Assembly (NCBI GenBank): GCA_028532985.1
Contig: JANCIK010000006.1
Span: forward strand, 3,596,001-3,660,000
DNA from: Stropharia rugosoannulata
Lineage: Eukaryota > Basidiomycota > Agaricomycetes > Agaricales > Strophariaceae
Reading direction: 5' to 3'
Length of the DNA stretch: 64,000 nucleotides
Below the pieces are notes generated by a model. The model searched no databases. It saw only the letters and a program-made list of their open reading frames with translations, and was not told the origin of the DNA. Positions within the stretch are counted from its first letter, which is position 1. Each line of letters starts with the position of its first letter. Below, piece after piece: positions 12,264 to 24,292 of the stretch. The translations under genes and the position numbers were made by a program.

Positions 12264-12480
12264 AAATTGGGTCGGTAAACTAGTCAACGTTCACAAGCAT
12301 CTTGAATTTGCCCAGAACTGACAGCAATGAGTATAGAATGAGCAATTGCAGTGGACAGTTAGAGGTTGACTTGCGTGAGGTCATACTTATGTCAGCAGAT
12401 CCGGTCTATTTTTTTAACTCGCTTTTATTCGACCTGACTCTGGCTCTTCCCTTTATCTGCACAACTCCGGACCTTCGGTG

Positions 12481-13146
12481 ATGCTCACGCGTCGCATGGG
12501 CTCTGATGACCTACCCATGACACCTCCCAAGCGAGCCCACACAAATCACTCCGAGTCATTATTTGACAGTTCACCAACAATGAGTGAAACCCAATCAGCC
12601 ATGGGTTCAATCAATGATAGCCAACGGTGCGTGCAGCCATTTTACTTTTTTTTTTAATAGCCTCCCTCAATTATTCTCAGTCCCGTGCCTGATTCCCAGC
12701 ATGAAGACGAACTATATGTTCCACTGGAAACTCATCCTGACACTCCAACGGGCGGAGGATGGATTCCGAAACCCCGGGTGCATGAAGACCAGCCGGACAC
12801 TGCACAGGCACCCCCGCACTCGCTCGCAATCATCCAGAATGTCACGCTGCCTTCCGACACCCAACATGCTGGATCCAGCGCGCCTCAACTGCCCGCCTTG
12901 GTCATGCGTATTCAAGGTCTTGCTCGCAATCTCACGCACATGCAATATGATGGATACCTATTAGGGCGGGAGCTTCAAGTTAAGTTATATGAACTTAAAG
13001 GGATATGCGAAGGCGTCGAGGAGATTCTTATGGAAATGCGTGAACAGTTACAGACGATTGCTTTAGGTATTCCTGGTCCCTTCAAAAAATTAGATAGACT
13101 TCGAGAACGGTTGGCTGATATTAAAAAGCATTTTACTACTAAATAA
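12481..13146 (+). CDS. Accessory gene A, right copy
   Basis: This is the mirror of the gene at 2994-3659. Exon 1 is 12481-12626, the intron is GTGCGT...CAG with an internal T-run, and exon 2 is 12681-13146; the product is about 203 residues. The splice joins in frame to give R-P-V-P-D-S-Q-H-E-D-E. The protein is hydrophilic. The middle has Pro/His-rich text, then helical segments (ALVMRIQGLARNLTHMQYDG; EEILMEMREQLQTIALG) and a basic tail (KKLDRLRERLADIKKHF). Both copies are open, so this gene has stayed intact in both arms. The product and family are unknown. It follows the transposase on the same strand by about 220 bases and faces accessory gene B. Confidence 0.55.
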
Positions 13147-13187
13147 ATTGATCTTGACACATTGAATTCCATTAGAAACTAAGATAT

Positions 13188-13880
13188 CTACTGGGGATTG
13201 TAAGTGTTTTGGAACCAGTCAATGTTGTTCATGAGCCGCATGAACCCTCGGCTGGCTTCTTCCATCCGGTGCAGTGCCTTTTTCCCCTCGGCTTGTATAT
13301 CATCAAGGTCTTGATACTCACGCGCCCGCGCAGCCTCCAAATGATAGAACTCTGCCTGCAGCACCTCGCAACGTTCCTGCAAATCCGGATGCTCGTGACA
13401 GTCCCTCTTGAGCACGGCTATCATGAAATCCATCTCCATCATGATATCAGTGCTATAGCGTGGAGTGAGTTGCATGGGGACTGGATAGATTTCGTTTGTA
13501 AGTGATGCTCGACTTGGATCAGTAAAAATGCAACACTTACATGGTCTGACTGTCCTGAAACCCACAACTTCTACTTCATCATTCTCGAGCCCAACACCAT
13601 CCTTTGGCCCAGCCTTATTTTGCGGCCTTGGTGTTTTTGGCAAATTGCAGCCCATGGCGGTTGGTATTGAGGGTCCGGCAGGAGGCGCGAGTCTCATGGC
13701 TCTGCTGCCGGTTGACATCATGCTCTTGTGTCTACGCTTGGGCGGGGGCTGATCAACCTGGGAGACCGGGGTTCTGACCAATGAGAACGGTGACGGTGGA
13801 AGTCGAGGGTCCTCTGAACTTCTCTCGTGGTCGCGAGTTTGGGATCTTGGTGAGAGTAGAATTAGTACTAGTAGTGGCAC
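13188..13880 (-). CDS. Accessory gene B, right copy (open)
   Basis: This is an open frame of 230 codons that converges on accessory gene A, with about 40 bases between their stops. The N-terminal part is Pro/Arg-rich (PPPKRRHKSMM, a nuclear-localisation-like run). The middle has KDGVGLENDEVEVVGF and a small cysteine cluster (RPCKCC). The C-terminal third is acidic and helical (EMDFMIAVLKRD; REYQDLDDIQAEGKKALHRM). An intron acceptor about 40 bases into the frame suggests the first codons are really intron and the true start lies upstream (13900-14080), so the given start is provisional. I recognise no domain. It is broken in the left arm and intact here, the reverse of the transposase. Confidence 0.5.
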   Translation of the reverse strand: MPLLVLILLSPRSQTRDHERSSEDPRLPPSPFSLVRTPVSQVDQPPPKRRHKSMMSTGSRAMRLAPPAGPSIPTAMGCNLPKTPRPQNKAGPKDGVGLENDEVEVVGFRTVRPCKCCIFTDPSRASLTNEIYPVPMQLTPRYSTDIMMEMDFMIAVLKRDCHEHPDLQERCEVLQAEFYHLEAARAREYQDLDDIQAEGKKALHRMEEASRGFMRLMNNIDWFQNTYNPQ

Positions 13881-14299
13881 AAATAGTAGAACAATACCTC
13901 GTAGTCACAGGCATAAGTAAGAGACTCTTCGGAATGTACCCTCTGCTGCTGTGAGTGGTGAGGAACAACAGAGACAGAAAAAAATGATCTTAAAGTTTTC
14001 GCAGCATGCCGAAGAACTACTAGACAGTACTAGCCATTCTCCGCTGGCGCCGTACATGTTGAAGGAGAAGTGAGAGAGTGGCTGTGCCAGCGCTTGGGAG
14101 GCGCTTGGGACGGACTTGGTAATTGCTTGGGATGATATCACTAACTTGTGGCATATTGTGTACGTATTGGGTGTGGCTGCGAGAATTGTACAAGTTAAAT
14201 TAATTGGGAAAGGTTGGGCGCTCGCCAGTCCTTCCCAACCGGCCCCAAGCACTTGCAAGTGCCCCAATGTACCCCGAGAATGTGCAGTCTTGCTGATGT

Positions 14300-17200
14300 T
14301 TGGTCGAGTACACAAGGAACCAACGTGAGTAGTACCGATTTGTCCTTTACACAGTCTGCTGACACAAACCCAGATGTCTGTGTCGTTCCTCTAAGGTACA
14401 CAGGCAGTGTTGTGCCATGCTGCGTGGGATGCTATCCTGATTTGAAGCTATGTCACAGGAGTGGGGCCGTGCATCCCTCATTTCTATCTCAACATTCCCT
14501 GTTCGAGTACGTCTGTACCTTCGCGTCCACAGGCACTGGACAATGCTGAGTCAGCAGTTTCCAAGGTGCAGGCAGACGTCGTAGGGCCGCGGGATGCGTG
14601 ATGAGGCACCGAATACGTTCGGGTTGGGCCCAAGTGAGAAATTGCTGCAAATAATTTAATCTTGCAAAGGTACTGAACGACTGAACTGACTTGCTGACAG
14701 TAGGGCATCGCGTTTGTGCGTCATTCTCGTACCTTGATCCACCCAGTTCACCTGAGATCCAGATGCTGATACGACGGCAGGATGGATAAACATCAATACT
14801 TACCTTGTTTAGGAAATTCTTAGGTACCACGCCATCGCGTTTGCGCACTTTCTATAGTGAGGTGAGTCAATATCAATTCTCAGCAAGGCAAAGCGGAATT
14901 ATTAATGTACCTTGATCCAGTTCTTATCCAATACTACGAGATATCGAGATGGGCACGTTTGCTTGTGCGCGGGCGGACTGCACGATGCCCCTGGTGATGT
15001 AAAATGCGTCAAAATGTGAGTAGTACTTTCATATTCTATTGTACCTCGCACTCACTTATCTGGGTTGGTACGCGGTACCATGTACATGCCCCAGCCATCT
15101 CGGGGCCCTACTGTATCTCCTGGTCGGTTCACGGAGTTGGGACTTACCGTGGACTGACCAGGAACGACAGTGAACGAGCTGGGGTGTTGACAGAAAGTCT
15201 CATAGTGCATTTAGACATGACTGCGTGTTTCTCGAACTGACTGCCCTTCTCATGCAATTCAGTGCAACCAGGAACTAATGTCCTGGCACAGTTGCGTGAT
15301 TGGCGAGAGATATGGTAAGTTTAGGCTAGCTTACACTTACTTTACTTGCATAGACTTTCGTTCGCGTGTCTCGAGGTGCTGCGTCTTGCGCTCGCGTACC
15401 TGAGAAACCACCTCTCGATCCTGAACGTTTAAGGTCAGTAAAGATCCAATAGAGTGTTATTAATAACGTACCTTGATCCAGCCTCTCGTTCACCCGCACG
15501 CAGTGCATATGTATCAGTTTGTTCTGGCCCTACAAGAGACTACGGTAAGTACAAATATTCATTTAAACATATAAAATTCGCTGATCTTACCTGGTTTGAA
15601 GTCCCACGGCCATGTACCGGATGCCATACTACCCTGTGAGTACGAGAGCACGGCCGTGCCCTTCGATAATAGTCGTCGCAGGCGTGATTGCTGACCTCGA
15701 ACGAAGATGATCAACGGGTACCCAGGCACGGGCTGTGTCAGGAGACGCGGCCTTGTATTGCAAGGAGATGCGAGTGATTGTCAGGTAAGTCAGTCACGGA
15801 TAGTACGTGAGACATACAGTAACATTCAGGACTTGCCATCCGCTCTGTGTGCGGTCTGGAACATAAGACTGTAAACTCTTTACTACCCTTGACTTCAAGC
15901 CGCATAATGCAGAGCATATCCAGTCTATTCCGTGCCTTGCTTGTGCAGGGATGGGACCTTGGCATTCTGGTACGTTAAATAACGGAACATACATATTAAG
16001 TGATTGTATGCTAGTGTCCCGCTCCGTATTTGCGGTATGACCGGGTGTTAGCCTTGCGGTTTCTCTTTGAATACACATTTATGACCCTGCATCACCGGAG
16101 TGGGTGTGCGCACCGCATCCACACAGGGTGCCGCAGGGACAAAACACCCGCATCTGCACCATGGGCTATGAACACGGGGACATGTACATGTTTGTGCTTC
16201 GTACTCATCCTTTACCCCAGGGATCAGATGCGGATGGTGAAGGTACATCAAGGAAGTTCTTCAGTTATTTTTAATAAATTATCACTTACCTCGTTTGAAA
16301 TGCAGTGCATCTGAGGTACACGGCATCCCATCTGTGCGGTGTGCCGTGCACAAAGTGCAGGAGGACAGGCACGGATTCGTGCTGACTTATCTTCCTGTTT
16401 CGGCGGCAGGATCGACGATATGGATAACTTGGTAAGTCCTTAATCTATACTCGAGAGAATGTGTACTTACCTCTTATCTCTCAGTGACGTGCCGCCAACG
16501 CACTGGGTGCTGCACCTGACCGAATTAGGATATGCAGTCTGTGAGTACTGTAAAGTCAGTCAATATCAGATCCCAGTATGCGAAACCTAACCAGTTTTCC
16601 ACTGATTTCACGAAGTCTTGTTATGCGCGCGTTTGTTTGTGAGCGGCCGGACTGCACGACGCGTCACAGATACAGTGAGTACTATTTTGTATTCAAATAT
16701 AATCTCGGATTCACTAACGTGAGTTGGTGCGCAGCTCGAGCGGCGATGCCGCGTACATGGTTGAGTGACTGAGCCTTGGCGCTCTACTGTATGTGCAAAC
16801 CAGTTTATGGCACTAAAACAACTGTGAATGGCGGGCAGCACGTCTCACCGTGCCTGGATAACCCTCTCCACATTTTGGTCTCATGCACTGCTCGTGCCTC
16901 TATACTACTCGCACCAGGGCTTACAAGCTCGTCTCGTTTGTATTATGGGTAGGGACGGCTGGACTGGGAAGGAAGACAGACAATAGACTCGGGAGTTGAA
17001 ACTAGTATGCTCAGAGCTGCCGGTGAAAGTGAGGTGGCAGGCATAGTGTGGTGCGCAGCGTTTAGTGCAAGTGGTTTGCCTGGACCACGCACCGTTGCTA
17101 ATGGGTCGCGCATTGGCATGATTGGGCATTGTACGATGGCTGCAGAGAAGAATCTTGCTGTCTCCACGGTCTCCTCGGCCCACGGCCATCACGGATCAAC

Positions 17201-18444
17201 ACACCACTGTCAATTCTGTTCCCCTGTCCGATCTCATCCCCTCATCCTGTGTCAACCCGTCCCTTGCCCCGCACCATTGCCGCATGCCTCGTCTGTTTTC
17301 TCATCCACTTGTCCCATAGCGTGCCCACTCCTTTGCCCCCCGTCCCCTCCTGCATCTACGCACCTTTGTCCGCTTTTATTTCTTTATCCCTTGTTTCCTC
17401 GAGCCCTTCTGACTTTTCCGTCGTCCCCTCGGTCCGAGGTACAGCCCCCAATCCGCGCCGCTGGAATGTACAGCACATACCGCTGCGCAACATGCATACG
17501 GCCAATGTGGTGGCGGGTAGCTGCTGGAGGGCCGAGTGAGGTCCGGGGCTGATATGCGATGCAAGAGTGAGAGCGCAATGCGGCGCGGGTTGCAGTTGAG
17601 GCACGCGTACGGGGTGCGTAGAGGCGGTGCGGTGACTGTGTGGGGACAGGGCCAAGTAGAGGGGTGAGAGGGCGCGTGATACGGAACAGATGTGCCTGAC
17701 CTACAAGAGAGTCGAGCTGAGACATAGCGCGCCCACGCCTGTGCGGCTGGTGGAGGTTGTGGACGGGTACGGCTGCGGAGGAAAGGCAGGTGGGTGTATG
17801 TATGCGCAGTCCCGGGAGATGTTGGTCCGAGAGGCGGGTTAGGCGGGGGCGGGGCTGGTTGCGATTCGCTCTCGCATTCTCGGGTAGACCTGTAGCTGGT
17901 TTGTGGGTGCAATCTGTGTTTTGCCAGATATGGGGTTTCCGTGTGCTGGAAGGACAGGCTCGTTAGGGCAGTGGGCACAAGGCGGTGGCGGTGTCGAATA
18001 AAGGACTGTACTGTACTGCACTGCACTGCATGCTGTACACCACGCCCCGTCCCGGCTCGCAGCGTACGCCTTTCTCACTTTCAACCTGCGCCGCATCGCA
18101 TCTCAGCCCCGGACCTGCCATGCTACACCACCCAACGCCGCACTGGCTATATCTGTATGCATACCGGGAAGCGGTAAACGTCATATATTCCAGTGGCTTG
18201 GATTGGGGGAATATACCTCGGACCGAGGGGTTCGGAGAAAACAAGGGATAAAGACATAAATGGACAAGGAGCTTAGTCTCTTGATTATGGCGCACCTAGC
18301 TCTAATCGTACTCACCAAGCCTTACAGAACAAAGTCAGTTTGATATTACAAAATCTATCCATTTTGCGTCGTTTGCCGTTCAGAACCTTCCCACAAGTCC
18401 AAATGTTTTATTCCGCCTCACTCAACTTACCCTATGACTGAGTA
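14300..18444. repeat. Segmental duplication copy A, right part
   Basis: After the palindrome, sequence matching copy B resumes here (copy B 24293-29823) and ends at about 18444 with a shared TGAGTA. The match is nearly complete apart from the 1.45 kb element inserted in copy B at 25012-26466 and small indels, such as 11 extra bases in copy A near 16310. Within it, 14300-16800 contains the cysteine-rich, intron-rich locus described under copy B. Several of its frames are broken here, including one by the extra bases at about 16310. From 16950 to 18260 the DNA is GC-rich and contains a diverged inverted repeat. Long open frames on both strands of that GC-rich part look like composition effects. 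Confidence 0.88.
17374..18260. repeat. Diverged inverted repeat, about 890 bases
   Basis: The two ends face each other: TTTATTTCTTTATCCCTTG at 17376-17394 against the reverse complement at about 18240-18260. Weaker similarity runs about 200 bases inward on both sides, with shared blocks such as CCTCGGACCGAGGGG, GGATTGGGGG and CATCTCAGCCCCGGACCT. It could be an old foldback or MITE-like element. No target duplication was found. The same structure is present in copy B at about 28735-29641. The 216-222-codon minus frames across it follow the GC-rich composition and are not taken as genes. Confidence 0.5.
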
Positions 18445-18747
18445 ATCTTATCTTAGGACGTGCGGCTATCACGTGCTAACCGTCTCTGGCAATGAATATA
18501 CTATAAAAGGGTTAGTTTATTGAAAACTAGACAAGTTTTTGATATTTTCGAGGTGTGTACGGGCAGAGTTTCTCCCCGCCCGAAGGCCTGGGATATGGTT
18601 TGAAAAGAAAAGGGAGACGTACCTTGTTCAAGACACACAAACCCTCCAGGTCGGTCTGGGAGGACATAAGTCTGGTGAAACGTGACACAAGCTAATGCAC
18701 TACAAGTTCTTGTTGGCAAGTATGACGATGTCGAGTCTGGGGCATAA

Positions 18748-18993
18748 CAATATGCCGGTCGTGACACTACAAGTCCACATTAGTAGGTAACGGCGCGTGA
18801 GGATGCATAGAAGTACTTACAAGGCCTGCAAGAGCATGGTGAGGGGATACATGTCTGCGAGGAGCATAACAATATGCCCGTCATGACACTACAAGTCCAC
18901 ATTAGAATGTAGGTAACAGCGCGTGAGGATGCATAGAAGTACTTACAACGCCTGAAAGAGCACGGTGAGGGGATACACGTCTGCAAGGATGCA
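18748..18993. repeat. Tandem repeat, two units of about 123 bases
   Basis: Two adjacent, closely similar units begin at 18748 and 18868. Each contains TAACAATATGCC, then ACACTACAAGTCCACATTAG, GCGTGAGGATGCATAGAAG and a GGTGAGGGGATAC block. The second unit has a few extra bases after CACATTAG. The function is unknown. They open the repeat-rich spacer between duplication copies A and B. Confidence 0.75.
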
Positions 18994-19399
18994 TGCTGGC
19001 AAGAAGAAAGCGGTCTCGGGACTCGCCGAGCCAGACTCCTGCTAGTCTCTCCTGCGGAGCTTCATACGCACACGTAATGCCTTGCGGCTCTATCCCTTAT
19101 CCATACAGAACTATGCTAAATAAATAAATATTTGGGGACCGAACACAGCATGGTCGGATACCAAGTGCCTCGCGCATTCACAACAGATGTAGTGTTCTTG
19201 AGAACATGAATATTTATTTATGTACACTACAAAGTACAAATAACTACAGCTTGTACACCAACCGTCCCGTTCCTTCAGACAGTTGGTTGTATCCATGCCG
19301 CGTGGGAACTGTAAGGACTGTACAATAACACTTACCCAGAGCGTCGCAGCGCTCGCGCGCAGCTCTGCCTTGCCATCCACGGCTGTTCATCCTGTACTC

Positions 19400-20775
19400 G
19401 GTGCACCGCTCGCCGCGGGGCCTCGACCCAAAACAAAGTGCGCACGTAAATCTTCTGTTATGCCTCATTTCGAGTCTTTTTATGGATTTAAAACGGGCAG
19501 CGTGACAGCGTTTGCGGGAAATCGATACGTCGTGTCGAGGCATGGGTGTGAAACATTGCTACAACATTACAAAGACGAGCTACATAAAAGGGAAATTAGA
19601 TTTGAAACGCACTTGTGTTGGCGTAGCCCTTCTTGCAACACCTGAACACGACATTTGGGCGTGTTGAGCTCACCGCAGTGCATTGACCCCGACTCAAGGT
19701 CGCATGTAAATCGTCTGTTATTCCATTCTGGGCATCATGTTCGAGATATGAGAGGGGTGGCGTGAGAGCAATCGCCGGACATCGGTATATAGCGTCGCCA
19801 CATGAAGGGGATGATGCAGTAATGTACTTTGTGTGTAATCGCATAACGGAACAGGTTAGCATGCAAACAAGATGTATAGTGAACATTGGACTTACATGTG
19901 TCGGCACTGCGCACAAGCACAGCACCCCTACATAAACTTGACGTATACTTTTCACCTGGGCTACCGCTCGCCGCTGGGCATCGACCTCGGTAGCATGCAC
20001 ATTCAAATGTGCTGTGAAGCGTGTTCTGCGGACAATGGTGCGGTGCCTGAATGTACGGCATGAAGGTGTTTGCGGGAACGCGATATGTCGTGTCAGGACA
20101 GAGTGGGTGGTGGAGAAGTACGTCGTGCATGTAATTGCACTACTGAGGAGATTAACAAGAAATCACAATGGACAAGGGGGAGGGAATTTACATGTGTCCG
20201 AAAAATCGATGTACACCCTTCACCTGGGCTACCGCTCGCCGTGGGGCATCGACCCCGGCAGTATGGACGGCCTTACTTGCTGTGAATCGTGTTTCATGGA
20301 AAGTACTGCGGCAAAGGGATGCACGGCGCGGAGACGTTTGCGGGACGTTGATACGTCGTGTCTGGACGTGTAGTGGGTGGTACATGCCAGTGGTTTCCTT
20401 CTGCGTGTAATCGTACCGTAGTAATAATTAGCAAGCAAAGAAGAAGTTCAATGTACAGGGGACATACATGTGTTATTGCCCTGGGTGGAGCGCTGCTCGC
20501 CGCAAGCATCGACCCCAGCAGCATGGGTGTTCAAAAAATGTTCCGAGTGGTGGTACAGTGCAGCGCATAGATGCACGGCATGAAGGCGTTCGCAGGAATT
20601 TGATATGTTGTGTCAGGGCATGTATACAGCACAGCTGTAATGTTTTCCGTTTGCCTGAGCGGTAAAACAAAGCATGAGTGTATACTACATTGACTGAGGG
20701 CAGGGACGTACCCGTATAACAGAACAGGGCATATTCACCTAGTGTGGGTTTGCTCGCCGCGAGGCATCGGTCTCT
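19400..20775. repeat. Degenerate satellite-like array, about 260-300-base units
   Basis: About six diverged units follow one another, marked by the block GCTCGCCGNGGGGCATCGACCC at about 19407, 19666, 19967, 20230, 20496 and 20750. A second conserved block (GATACGTCGTGTC) sits roughly 100-130 bases later in most units, and ACATGTGT precedes several of them. Units 3 and 4 are most alike and share a plus-strand frame with HLGYRSP-GID-GSM and paired cysteines, but stops fall in each unit. I read this as a decayed tandem array filling the spacer between the two segmental copies, not as a gene. Confidence 0.6.
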
Positions 20776-22883
20776 CCTCACAGACAATGGCTACATGGTC
20801 CTCCAGCGTCCATAGGGACATGAACTAAGACTGGTGTGTCCTAGATTAGGTAGTTTGTTGTGACTGAGCTTGAGTCTTCTGTGTGCTGGCACTTGCTGGA
20901 CGCGCAATTGACACCATGTCACAAAGGGGGGCAGTCAACTGCTAATACGTGGCGTCTCTGGTAAGCCTTCTACCTTGCTAGTCATGGGACAGGTACCTCA
21001 CGGTCTTTGTGCGCAGATTTGAGTCGTGTACAGGTCCCTTGGGATCGTTCACTGGAAACAAAGGTCACCAGGATTACTGGAATACGTAGTTAGTGTCTCT
21101 GTGTGGTGAATCAGAAAGCAATACAACTTACCCGTGTCATCTCTGCACTGCTTGGGAATGCGCTGGCACGCTACCGAGCTGCTCTATGGGGCGGGTATCG
21201 AAGTTCCAGGCGCCAGGTCGTCTAGACATCACAAAGAACAAATCAGTGAGGTAAACCAAACACAACACATATCATGACTTACCTTGACACAGGTGACGGA
21301 CTGGCAATATGATGAGTGGGTACTTGAATAAGAGTGAGGCTGCGACGTACTTATGATAGGTGCTGGCATGATGGCGGGACGAGAAAGAGGGTTGTACGTG
21401 AGGATCACGGCACTTACCCGCCACCTGCTCAGGGAAGCGTCACCCCCATTCCGCAACATATTTAGAGGCTATCTATAATTTTAGTGCGCTTTCCATTTAA
21501 ATAATTATTTGAATACTTTAATTAGCCCTACAACGGCCATAAAGATGGGCATATTACAATAACCTTTATTTCATATGTAGTGAAATGTCATGTATGCACC
21601 CGTATTTTAGTTCTATTCTTTCTAGATAATCCCGGACATGCAAGAATAAAATGTTTATCCCAGTACTTTACACACAGATAATATGAGTGCCTGTCGATTG
21701 GCTACAGTTGTTATGTGCATGGCATCAAGCAACTATGAGGGCCAACCAGCAGCTGTACCTCCAGACGATTTGGAGGTCTACACTGTTTAACACGCAAGTA
21801 GACGTGGGGGAGCCAATCATCACAATTATCAATTCATTTAGCACAAACGTACATGCATAAACTACGGCTCCCCTACCCAAGATAAGCAAGGGAGCATACC
21901 TTGCTTGAGAGGAGTCCGTTTATGACCTCATGCATAAATCTGTACATTTAAGTATCACTTACATTACATTGCAATAATTCCGTCCCAGTAATGTATGGAA
22001 GCGCATATGTCTACCCGGACATGGACTACAGCGGGATCACAGAGTAGTTTACTGTTCTGGTCTTCCCCCCTCTTTTCTCATACAATTCCCAAAGTTAATG
22101 CCCGTAATTCCTGGGACCCTGAGGCTGTGTACTAAGCGAAGAAGTCTCGGCTGCAATTCGGAACTTCTCACTCACCCTGCAACCTTGGAAGTTTGGTGCG
22201 TGTAAGTGTCTGTAATGCAGAATAGATTCTTTCCTGTGGCATGTTCAATTATATCTTACTTGCGCATCTCTGGGGGGTTCTCATAGGATATATTTAGGGC
22301 ATTAACAATGTATCGAGTGTCTGTGAGGCATGAGCGTCGAGTGCGCTTGCATGCACGGCTTGAGCGTGTTATGTGTGGCAATACACGCACTGCGCCGCTT
22401 GCTTTTAAAACGACATGAATTCGGATTTCAACCACATAGGCTATTTATAGTAATGATTACTGACCTTCAAGTATAACAAATCCGCAAGATATGAGTGAAT
22501 GTAGATGGTAATTCATACAAAAGCACAGAGAGATCACCATATGCAAGTTATACAGAAATACAGAGAACCGCGTGTAGCACATAGCAGTTCCGGTTTAAAT
22601 ATAGCTTCCCCATATCCAGAAAGAAGATCCAAGCGGCGCCCAAGATTTGCATGGACCTCGCAGCTCAGAATGCACTGGGACACGTACACCCCCTCCTCCC
22701 TTATGCATTCTCGTCTGATTCCACAGAAAAACGGTGCGTGGAATTCTTCGCTTATACTAGTCTATAACGTGATTCTTTGATACCGAACAGCACCCGGTGG
22801 ACTGGCTACAAGCGGAATTAGTATAAACTCACGGAATATGAGTGCGCAGGGAGCGCAGGGTGAGCGCTCCTGCATCTCCCGCA

Positions 22884-24292
22884 CATTTTCCCCCATTTTT
22901 AATTGCTAGGGGTGGTATACCCACTCCATCCATCTCGTATGCATGCATACATCTGAGGTATCCGACTGCAGAATTTCAGAATGAGTGCACATGGGCTGCA
23001 CTATGTGCAGCCGCATCCATCTTCCCTTTCCAGCTCAATTTGAAAAATACCGTTTTTGGGGGAAATATAACCTCCCCTTGGTGAGTTACGTTACCTTGGC
23101 AAGGTATACATACGACCCAGAATGTGGGCGCAGTTGAAAATCTCATGATCGAAGTTGGGATGTGGAACGCGGAACGGACATTGCCCCATAATTATCTATT
23201 ATGTTTAATGTGTCAATGTCTTGTAGAGGTATAATAGGTCTTCTGTGGGTAATGCTTGGATCTTATGTAGCGTTGGTAGTGCAAGCGTTAACGTATGAGA
23301 TGCGGGCAACCATTAATGGACATGTACCATCCCCGCATCCCCGTTCCGAATGTTCTACATAATATAGCACTTGAATCTTCTTATTTCGGGTACCGAGCAG
23401 CCTTGCTGACTATTACGTACCGGTAAGTAACTTGGATCCCGTAGACCGAAGTTTGTACAGTAGCTTCAGGATCACGGACATTACATGGAACATAGACCAG
23501 AGATCCATTCACGTATGCTGAAACAATATATACATGTAAGTTTCAACTGAATACCCGTGAGATCTGGATTGTATACACCACCGTGGACCAATACCATCAT
23601 GCATGCTTCCCATGCAGTCGGCTTTGGACACTCAAGTGAGGATGCTCGTTGGGAAGACAAATGCATATAGACTTTACTTTCGCTTGGTTGACGGTTGGCA
23701 GAGTCATTAACTATTTCTTATAAACACCGCCGTGGAAATACACTACATCAATATATGTACCACTCTGAGAACACTGGTAGAAGTAGGATAGAGCCGTGCA
23801 AATATAGAATGTCCGCAATCATGGGTCAAAGCTGGGAGGAGGACCACGGAGGCGGCGCTCGCTTAGCAATGTGGACACGCTAAGGTCATGACCCTGAGCC
23901 TGCACTTCCGTTCACACCCCCATGTTAGGTTTACTCACTTATGCGCTGGTAAGTTACACCGTCTCCCCAAAACATATTTAATGAGGGTATCTAACATGCC
24001 CAATCTCCAGTTCCCTGCTCTACTCACCTTCTCCTCTCTCCTTTACTGTCTGCTCTCCACATACGAGAGCTCAAGCTTCAAGTCCACGTCACTGGCTGTG
24101 ACGAGCAAGGTGAGCTTGACTCTGTTCAGCACGACGTCGTACTGATCATGTTTGGGCTAGAACAGTATACAACAAGTCTTGGACGTTCCTGCTGGCTGTA
24201 AACGGACTCGCGTGTGCCGGCTATGTACCACCTGGGACGATGACAACCACGGTTCAGGACGGAGATGGTTTAAATGCAGATATACCTCAACA
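22884..24292. other. Copy-B-only segment, 1.4 kb
   Basis: This sequence is absent from copy A. The first 343 bases (22884-23226) sit between sequences adjacent in copy A. The rest (23246-24292) occupies the place where copy A has the palindrome. Near its right end, about 24190-24280, is a plus-strand frame with a zinc-ribbon-like pattern (TRVCRLCTTWDDD, then RRWFKC) that reads toward the next conserved block. Elsewhere I see intron-like GTAAGT/CAG signals but no frame I can follow. Either copy A lost this part when the palindrome formed, or copy B gained it. Confidence 0.5.

Larger units (their letters stand above)
9037..14299 (+). mobile_element. Plavaka-type element, right arm of palindrome
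   Basis: This is the mirror copy of 1845-7108, reading left to right, with the same gene order: transposase, accessory A, accessory B (opposed). The outer end at 14255-14299 matches the left end (1845-1890) base for base, including CACTTGCAAGTG, and subterminal CTTGGGA repeats occur at about 14094-14135. Homology continues a short way past the likely element end into the block at 14285-14299. That suggests flanking DNA was copied along with the element, so an inverted duplication is more likely than two independent insertions. Small indels separate the arms, and two of them break the transposase here. Confidence 0.8.

Noticed and set aside
17376..18026. 216-codon minus-strand Pro-rich frame, and the 222-codon match in copy B
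   Set aside because: It follows GC-rich composition, crosses a diverged inverted repeat, and several overlapping frames on both strands are equally open.
19283..20130. Several 60-136-codon frames in the spacer array considered as genes
   Set aside because: They recur with the repeat unit, break in each unit, and occur on both strands.
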